Shown one piece after another: positions 4,264 to 9,478 of a stretch of DNA of 9,478 nt. The notes beneath the pieces were generated by a model. The model searched no databases. It saw nothing but the letters and a program-made list of their open reading frames with translations, and was not told where the DNA came from. The stretch's first letter is position 1; each line of letters opens with the position of its first letter. Position numbers and translations under genes: made by a program. Source of the DNA: an uncultured Collinsella sp. Lineage in GTDB: Bacteria > Actinomycetota > Coriobacteriia > Coriobacteriales > Coriobacteriaceae. The stretch lies in contig URNU01000034.1 of assembly GCA_900549275.1 (NCBI GenBank), positions 1 to 9,478 of the forward strand, in the 5' to 3' direction.

Positions 4264-5934
4264 CTACTCTTTATGGCTGCCACCTCCCCGCTTGACCAGG
4301 AGCGCGACCACGATGAGCGCGGCTCCGGCGACCGCTGCGGCGGCCGCGGCGTACATTGCCATATCGCCAGTCGAGGGCATAAAGCCTCCGGTGGTAATGC
4401 TAGGGGGTGTGCCGGTGGGCGTGTTGATGAGCGACGCCTCCAGGCTGCCCGTCGACCCGTCCGCGCTGTCGGCGCGCAGGGGCGACTCGGCCGTGATGGT
4501 GAGTTTGGGCTTGGCGGCGGCCACCTGGTCGACGTCCAGGCCTTCGGCCTTGACCGTCACGGAGCGCGTGCCCTCAAAGGCGGTGTAGCCCTTGGGCGCC
4601 TTGAGCTCGCGGACCTCCAGCTTGCCCGAGTCCACGCCCGAGACAGTCACGCGGCCGTCCTCGCCCGTGGTGACGGTAGCCTTGCCCTCCGCATCCCACG
4701 TGCCGTCGGCCGACAGCGTGCGGTCGCGGTCGTCGGTGATGCTCAGGACCGCCCCGGCAAGCGGCTTATCGCCGTCGCTGCCGCGCTTGGTGAGCGCGAG
4801 ATCCCAGGTATAGGCGCACGCATCGTCGCTCGGCGTGCGGGTGAAGCCGGCGTCGCCGGACTGGTCGGCAAAGGGAGAGCGCGGGTAACGCAGGTAGACC
4901 TCATTGGGGTTGCCCTTCGCGATGCCGTGGTTGCACGCGCCGTTGAGCGGCGCGTTGTACACGGCGACCACGCGGGCGCCCGCGGTGAAGGCGTCGGCCC
5001 CGCCGAGCGCGGCGATCAGGTCGCCGGTGCGCACGGTGAAGGTCTTGCCGTCGGCCGCTACCTTGGTGGCGCACTGGGCCGTGATGTCGGTCCAGCCCTT
5101 CGCGGGCTCGGTGCCGGCGCGGCCGTCCTTGCCGGCCGAGACGGCGTCGAAGCCGCCGTCCGCGCCCGCCGCCACGTACACGCGCATGCTCGCGGCCACC
5201 TTGGAGGGGTCGAGCCCCGCGCTCATGGTGTCGACGAACCGAACCGTATAGGTGTCGTAGGCCGTGAGGCCCGCCGGGACCGTGGCAGAGAGGCGCCAGT
5301 ACAGGTCGTCGGCGACCGTGGCGTCGGCGGCCTTCTGCCAGGCGGCGGTGCCGTCCTCCAGCACATGCTTGGACACCTTGGGGGTCGCCGCCTTGGGCTT
5401 GACGGTGACGGCGCTGCCGCCGACCAGGGCCATGATCGGCGCGGTGCCGGCTTCGTTCTGGGAAATGGCGTCGTCGTCGGCGACGATGAGCCAGTAGCCG
5501 CAGGGCAGCTCGGCCGTCGTGCCCGCGTTAAGGGCCGCGGACACGGCGCCAGAGCTCTGGAGGGAACGAGCGAGCTGTGCGCTCAGCGCGCTCGTAAGGT
5601 GGGAATCGGTGTTGAGCCACTCGGCAGCTTCCTGCGCGGTGGTCTGGGAATTGGGCATGCCGGCGCTGTGCAGCACGGGCAGCGCGGCGTCACGCACGGC
5701 GTCGCTTGCCCAGGCGAGGTCGGTGGCAATCTTAGCGTCGCTGTCGCCGTCAACGACGTTGGCGCTAAAGATCCGGTAGGCGTCGTAGCTGCTCGCCACG
5801 GTGCCGCTCACCGTGATGGAACCGGTCGAGGTCGGCGCGGCCTGCGCGGATGCGGGGAACACAACCGCGCAGGTGCCAATCAGGAGGGCAAGCAGCGCAA
5901 ACAAGATCGGGAAGGAGCAAACTTTCTTATTCAC
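4264..5934 (-). CDS. MPSTG-anchored isopeptide-domain pilin
   Basis: The GTG start at 5934 follows AGGGAGGT by 7 bases and overlaps the end of the tip gene by 8 bases (GTGAATAA), giving 556 residues. Earlier ATG codons lie inside the tip gene and lack a site. It has a signal peptide (1-33) and an N-terminal domain. VTVKPK (Lys181) matches the V-x-V-Y-P-K pilin motif. A central isopeptide domain begins TPKVSKHV (Lys189) and reaches NEVYLRYPRSP (344-354). The C-terminal domain has candidate Lys383-Asn504 partners and the E-box LEVRELKAPKGY (439-450, Glu443). The anchor is MPSTG (519-523), then a membrane span and a basic tail. The coding region is very GC-rich (about 77% in a sampled line), unlike both neighbours. 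It may be a second shaft pilin, a minor ancillary or a base pilin; the presence of a pilin lysine favours polymerisation. Confidence 0.88.
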   Translation of the reverse strand: MNKKVCSFPILFALLALLIGTCAVVFPASAQAAPTSTGSITVSGTVASSYDAYRIFSANVVDGDSDAKIATDLAWASDAVRDAALPVLHSAGMPNSQTTAQEAAEWLNTDSHLTSALSAQLARSLQSSGAVSAALNAGTTAELPCGYWLIVADDDAISQNEAGTAPIMALVGGSAVTVKPKAATPKVSKHVLEDGTAAWQKAADATVADDLYWRLSATVPAGLTAYDTYTVRFVDTMSAGLDPSKVAASMRVYVAAGADGGFDAVSAGKDGRAGTEPAKGWTDITAQCATKVAADGKTFTVRTGDLIAALGGADAFTAGARVVAVYNAPLNGACNHGIAKGNPNEVYLRYPRSPFADQSGDAGFTRTPSDDACAYTWDLALTKRGSDGDKPLAGAVLSITDDRDRTLSADGTWDAEGKATVTTGEDGRVTVSGVDSGKLEVRELKAPKGYTAFEGTRSVTVKAEGLDVDQVAAAKPKLTITAESPLRADSADGSTGSLEASLINTPTGTPPSITTGGFMPSTGDMAMYAAAAAAVAGAALIVVALLVKRGGGSHKE

Positions 5935-8900
5935 GACGCTTACCTCCCTTCGCATTCGCCTTGCGACGAATGTGCATCCAGGCCGCAGCAGCGCAAAGCA
6001 CCGCCGCGCCGGCAAGGTACGTCAGAGTGACGCCCGACATACCAGAAAGGGGTAAAGAGGTGGAGTAGGTGTTGGTGAAGGTGGGGGTAGTGTCGGGAAA
6101 CTCGTGGTCCTTATTATCGGTGTCTTTCCACGTACCGCCGGGGTCAACGGTTCCCTTCCTGTAGGTAACCCTACATTTGATCTCTCCTTTTTTGGCGTCA
6201 TACGTTGGCTCAACCGTGAACTTATAGACCGACTGGTCGTACGTGTAGTGCGAGAACTGCGAACCGTCGGTTTCCTCGCGCACATAGTACGTAAAGTTCT
6301 TGAAAGAGCCACCCGTGGAACCACCCGGGTCGTCGGGATTATTCCTGATATCAGAAAGCGAGTACTTGAGCTCAACCTTTTTATTGATATCAGTGGTGTC
6401 CTTGAACGAAAGCGTCTGCTCCGTATCTTTACCAGCAGAGGTCACGGCAGTACCGATGATGTTGTCAAATTTGCTGTCTTTCGCAAGTTGAAGCGTGAAC
6501 GCCTTCATCTCGCCACCCTCAACGACCTTAGTCGCCTCAGGAGTCCAGAAGACGGGGGGCACGATTTTGTTGGTAAAGGTCGGGTTGTCGCTTCTGTTAC
6601 CGATAGTCACCGTGGCCTCCGTTCCATCCTCCGATGGCGCGAAGGAATAACCACTGCGATTAAGCTGCACGAAGTCTTTATCCGTCTCGGCCTTTTTAAA
6701 GACGGCCACACTCTCTACCTTGTAATAGTTGATAGGATACGTCATGAGGAATTCAGTCTTGTATGGACTACCGCCAACAGTTACCTCGATCTTGTAAATT
6801 GTCTTATCGAATTTGGTGTCTAATTCGTTTTGGCCGCTGATGGGTTCCTCAACGAGATAGAAAACGTATTGCCCTGAAGAATAGTCCTTGCCAGAGTCGA
6901 AGGTGATACTGCCGCTTGATTGATCAACAGTCGCCTCACCCGCACCACTGCAATCGCCCATATCAAATGTGCCGTCATCTTTCCAAGAAGGTGCCTTGGT
7001 ACCGTTAACCTTCTGGCGCAGCAGCTGAAACTTGTACGCGTGCCCATCAAGGCTTTGCTTGTTTCCCTTTGCATTCACAAGCGCCTTAGTGGCGTTGAGT
7101 TTCATACTCGGGTAAACCCTCAGATCATTGACTTCGCCGACGATGAGATCGCCGTTGGTCATGATGCCGCCACCGTGGGTGTAGGAGTAGTTGCCACTGA
7201 TGATGGTCGTAGCCTTCTCTTGCGCCTTATCTATGGCATCTTTAGCCGGATGGGCCTCCAAACCGAACATGTACTTAGCCTCGGCACCGCCATTTGGGTC
7301 GATGGTAACCGGATTTCCGTCGCAGGTGCCGTGCCAGCCAGCTGAGCCGCCGCCGAGCATCTTGCCGAGAACGACAGCAATTGTCTGATCCGCGCCTTCC
7401 TTTTTACGCACCAGGAAGAAATCCTTATGGCCGGATTTTTGGAAGTCAGGAGTAACGTAATTTACTTCATCGTGGTCTTCATTTTTGCCGGCGCCGCCAG
7501 CGGAATAATGATATGCTGTCAGTTTATTGCCATATTGATCAACGTTATCTTTGTTGTCATAGATAGCAACGCCTTTTGAGTGCGAAACGATTGTCTTGCC
7601 CGTAGGACAAGCACCGATGCCACCGCCCCAGCCACCGGCCTTATTATTAGTGATCAGCGTCTTGACGATGTTGAGCGTACCGCCTTCCTGAACAAAGACA
7701 CCACCGCCACCCCAGTCGCCACCGCGGTCTTCTTTGCTGCCCGTCATGGTCTTGTTGTTGGTGATGTAAACCCTGTTTGATGCATTTTCCGCATTATTAT
7801 CGCCGGTATTAATATCGCCGGTAGTATCGCCAGAAATACGGAGGCCACCGCCCTCGGCATTATCGGACATATTGCCCGCAATAAAACCGCTGGACATGGT
7901 AAATGCAACTCCCTGCCCGTTGGGGAGGCCAGCGTAGATTCCACCGCCGGCCTCATAGGAGTAATTGGCAGTAACGGAGCCACCCGTCATGGACAGCGTT
8001 CCACCGTTCGTGGATGCAATGCCGCCGCCACCGAGGAGACCTTTGTTGTAACGGTCTTTATTAGCGATGCGAGCTTCAGCTCGGTTGTTAGTTATATTGG
8101 CAGAATCACTGATGGTTACGGATGCACCCTGGGTATAAACACCGCCACCGTAGCCGCCGTCGCCGACGTCATAACCATCGGTGATATCATTCTCATATGT
8201 TGCATTACCCGAGATGACACCGCCGGAGAGTTCCAGTGTCGCGCCATTGTTAGCAAAGATGCCACCGCCAGAAGCAGCCTTGTTTCCCGCGACCACGCCG
8301 CCTGTCATTTCGAGGCTGGCATTCGCGCCCGTTATGCACAGACCACCGCCCCAGCCACCGCCGTTGCCGTTGGTGACGTAACCGCCAGAAATATAAACAG
8401 CGCCCTGAGAGAAAATAACGTGGCCGTCGTTGCCCAGGGCACGAGGCGTTGTGATCATGCCACCCTTAAGGTTTAGCGTGCTATCTTTCTCAACGGAAAT
8501 GACTCGATTTACATAGCCCTCTTTGCATGCAACGATAGCGCCGAAATCGGCAACAGTGTGCTGGTAGGTCGTTTCGCTAGTACCAAAACCGTTAGGCGTG
8601 CTTTCAGTTACGTAGTATGTGAGTGATTGTGGAACACTTCCACTTAGCTGCATCATTGCTTGCTGACCAGGTTCACTACTGGTAGCTTCAGTCTGCAAGT
8701 CCTCCGCCGTACCTTCGACAGTTAGCGTAGAGCCATTTGAAATTGTGATAAATGCACGAACAGGATCGCTGGTGCCCTTGTCACTGTTACCGCTGCTGTA
8801 ATAAAGCTTGTGATTCGCAAGGTCGATTGTAGTATTTTGCCTGATAGTGATTGACTCACTTGAACTAATGTCAGCCGCAAGACGTAGTTTATCGGGTTTA

Positions 8901-9373
8901 GTCGGGGCGTTAAGGTACGTTGTCAGGTCTCCGTCACTCGTCAGCAGCGTGTACCCATCCTTATCTCTTTGAAGTCCCGGAACCTCACCTTCATTTGCAA
9001 CAGTAGCGGCCTTATAGACAGACTGCCCATCATCCGCGGGCTGCGCAGCGCTCTCGGCTCCCGTGTCATCAGACAACGGGGGCGTCCCGAGAGCATCGTC
9101 GCCAGACTCGCCACCCTCAGCGTCGTCACTATTCTGGTTTTCGGTATCCCCGTTGTTGGTGTTGTCTACATCAGTAGACTCACTTGAGGAACCCCCCCCC
9201 ATCACAGTTTCCTCGGTAGAAACTGTCTGGGCATCATTGGCAATGGCCTGCGAGATCGGAGGCATGACGAGCGACAGTACCAGGCTCAACACGGAGGCTC
9301 CGCACAAAACGCCTGCCAGTACACGGCGCGTCGCTTTTTTACTCTGCTTAGTTTTTTCTGAATTCGCTTTCAT
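5927..9373 (-). CDS. large LPLSG-anchored surface protein, probable pilus tip adhesin
   Basis: This 1148-residue cell-wall protein has a signal peptide (1-45) and an acidic Ser/Asn/Asp-rich linker (about 46-115). A long region with repeated GG, MTGG, GGGI and ITNN motifs (about 160-605) looks like a right-handed parallel beta-helix, a fold common in adhesins and carbohydrate-active proteins. Two FctA-like pilin isopeptide linkage domains follow (about 757-936 and 945-1103), each closing on FTN. LPLSG (1107-1111), a membrane span and a basic tail end it. The start at 9373 has GGAGGAG 6 bases upstream. As first gene of the operon, larger than the pilins and without a recognised pilin lysine, it fits the tip adhesin position. 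The ligand is unknown. A nine-G run at codons 58-61 makes it a candidate phase-variable gene. Its end overlaps the next gene, suggesting translational coupling. Confidence 0.9.
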   Translation of the reverse strand: MKANSEKTKQSKKATRRVLAGVLCGASVLSLVLSLVMPPISQAIANDAQTVSTEETVMGGGSSSESTDVDNTNNGDTENQNSDDAEGGESGDDALGTPPLSDDTGAESAAQPADDGQSVYKAATVANEGEVPGLQRDKDGYTLLTSDGDLTTYLNAPTKPDKLRLAADISSSESITIRQNTTIDLANHKLYYSSGNSDKGTSDPVRAFITISNGSTLTVEGTAEDLQTEATSSEPGQQAMMQLSGSVPQSLTYYVTESTPNGFGTSETTYQHTVADFGAIVACKEGYVNRVISVEKDSTLNLKGGMITTPRALGNDGHVIFSQGAVYISGGYVTNGNGGGWGGGLCITGANASLEMTGGVVAGNKAASGGGIFANNGATLELSGGVISGNATYENDITDGYDVGDGGYGGGVYTQGASVTISDSANITNNRAEARIANKDRYNKGLLGGGGIASTNGGTLSMTGGSVTANYSYEAGGGIYAGLPNGQGVAFTMSSGFIAGNMSDNAEGGGLRISGDTTGDINTGDNNAENASNRVYITNNKTMTGSKEDRGGDWGGGGVFVQEGGTLNIVKTLITNNKAGGWGGGIGACPTGKTIVSHSKGVAIYDNKDNVDQYGNKLTAYHYSAGGAGKNEDHDEVNYVTPDFQKSGHKDFFLVRKKEGADQTIAVVLGKMLGGGSAGWHGTCDGNPVTIDPNGGAEAKYMFGLEAHPAKDAIDKAQEKATTIISGNYSYTHGGGIMTNGDLIVGEVNDLRVYPSMKLNATKALVNAKGNKQSLDGHAYKFQLLRQKVNGTKAPSWKDDGTFDMGDCSGAGEATVDQSSGSITFDSGKDYSSGQYVFYLVEEPISGQNELDTKFDKTIYKIEVTVGGSPYKTEFLMTYPINYYKVESVAVFKKAETDKDFVQLNRSGYSFAPSEDGTEATVTIGNRSDNPTFTNKIVPPVFWTPEATKVVEGGEMKAFTLQLAKDSKFDNIIGTAVTSAGKDTEQTLSFKDTTDINKKVELKYSLSDIRNNPDDPGGSTGGSFKNFTYYVREETDGSQFSHYTYDQSVYKFTVEPTYDAKKGEIKCRVTYRKGTVDPGGTWKDTDNKDHEFPDTTPTFTNTYSTSLPLSGMSGVTLTYLAGAAVLCAAAAWMHIRRKANAKGGKRRE
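9192..9200 (-). repeat. G9 homopolymer tract in the tip gene, candidate phase-variation switch
   Basis: Nine consecutive G on the coding strand span the codons for Met58-Gly-Gly-Gly61, just after the signal peptide. In the present frame the gene is open. One extra G leads through F-L-K directly to TGA; one lost G leads through V-P-Q-V-S-L-L-M to TAG. Either change would leave a peptide of about 65-70 residues. Confidence 0.85.
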
Positions 9374-9427
9374 CGATGTCTCCTCCCCAAGAGACCGCGA
9401 TCTTGCTCTTTCACTATCAAACGTATC

Positions 9428-9448
9428 TGCGCAATCTGTAATTGCGCA
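9428..9448. promoter_or_regulatory. perfect inverted repeat upstream of the pilus operon, operator-like
   Basis: TGCGCAAT (9428-9435) and ATTGCGCA (9441-9448) are perfect reverse complements with a 5-base centre, about 55 bases upstream of the tip gene start. This size and symmetry fit a dimeric regulator site. A GATAGT sequence closer to the gene may be the -10 box, but no clear -35 is seen. Confidence 0.5.
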
Positions 9449-9459
9449 CGCTTAGTAAT

Positions 9460-9477
9460 ACTATTGTAACTATTGTT
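9460..9477. repeat. 9-bp direct repeats upstream of the operon
   Basis: ACTATTGTA and ACTATTGTT follow one another without a gap at the right edge of the window (on the minus strand AACAATAGT then TACAATAGT). They may be part of an activator site or iteron-like array continuing beyond the edge. Confidence 0.55.
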
Positions 9478-9478
9478 T

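Noticed and set aside
5935..6015. Upstream start (ATG at 6015) for the MPSTG pilin
   Set aside because: It would overlap the tip gene by 89 bases and put a charged 27-residue leader before the signal peptide; the GTG at 5934 has a strong ribosome site.
4273..6030. 585-codon plus-strand open frame opposite the MPSTG pilin
   Set aside because: It is a high-GC antisense shadow: the protein is Arg/Gly/His-rich without domain features, and the opposite strand encodes a clear signal peptide, isopeptide domains and anchor.
6104..6823. 239-codon plus-strand frame opposite the tip gene
   Set aside because: It lies wholly within the FctA-like coding region of the tip gene and shows no ribosome site or domain of its own.

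Overview
The window looks like a chromosomal segment of a Gram-positive, fairly high-GC gut actinobacterium, most likely of the Coriobacteriia (Collinsella-like). That placement is an inference from codon and GC style, the sortase-assembled pilus genes with LPxTG-type anchors, and a gatC gene; no taxonomic marker is present. Every convincing protein gene is on the minus strand, so transcription runs from right to left.

Right to left: positions 9374-9478 are the upstream region of a pilus operon, with a perfect inverted repeat and two 9-bp direct repeats. The operon begins with a 1148-residue surface protein (5927-9373) that reads as a pilus tip adhesin: signal peptide, acidic linker, long glycine/asparagine-rich beta-helix region, two FctA-like isopeptide domains and an LPLSG anchor. 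A run of nine G lies in its linker-coding region, and loss or gain of one G gives a stop within about ten codons. The next gene (4264-5934) overlaps it by 8 bases and encodes a GC-rich pilin with an MPSTG anchor. A second pilin with an LPLTG anchor follows (2436-4151). The operon ends at a strong intrinsic terminator (2297-2333).

Positions 1488-2263 hold a two-copy direct repeat of about 290 bp. Copy 1 carries a 49-residue one-membrane-span protein with a basic tail and a perfect Shine-Dalgarno sequence on the minus strand. On the plus strand, tail-to-tail with it, is a candidate ~100-nt RNA with a -10 box and its own terminator. This is the layout of a type I toxin-antitoxin locus of the TxpA/RatA kind. 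Copy 2 keeps the RNA part but has lost the toxin start. A LexA-box-like sequence lies between the copies.

A class C sortase (473-1411) follows; it would polymerise the pilins but sits about 1 kb beyond the pilin terminator. Positions 169-472 are non-coding, with a perfect 19-bp inverted repeat, 21-bp tandem repeats and a small hairpin element. The left edge holds the first 56 codons of gatC, a housekeeping gene.

Working model: the three surface proteins form one covalent pilus displayed through the sortase, the tip can be switched on and off by slippage in the G tract, and a tandem toxin-antitoxin-like module has been placed between the pilins and their sortase.
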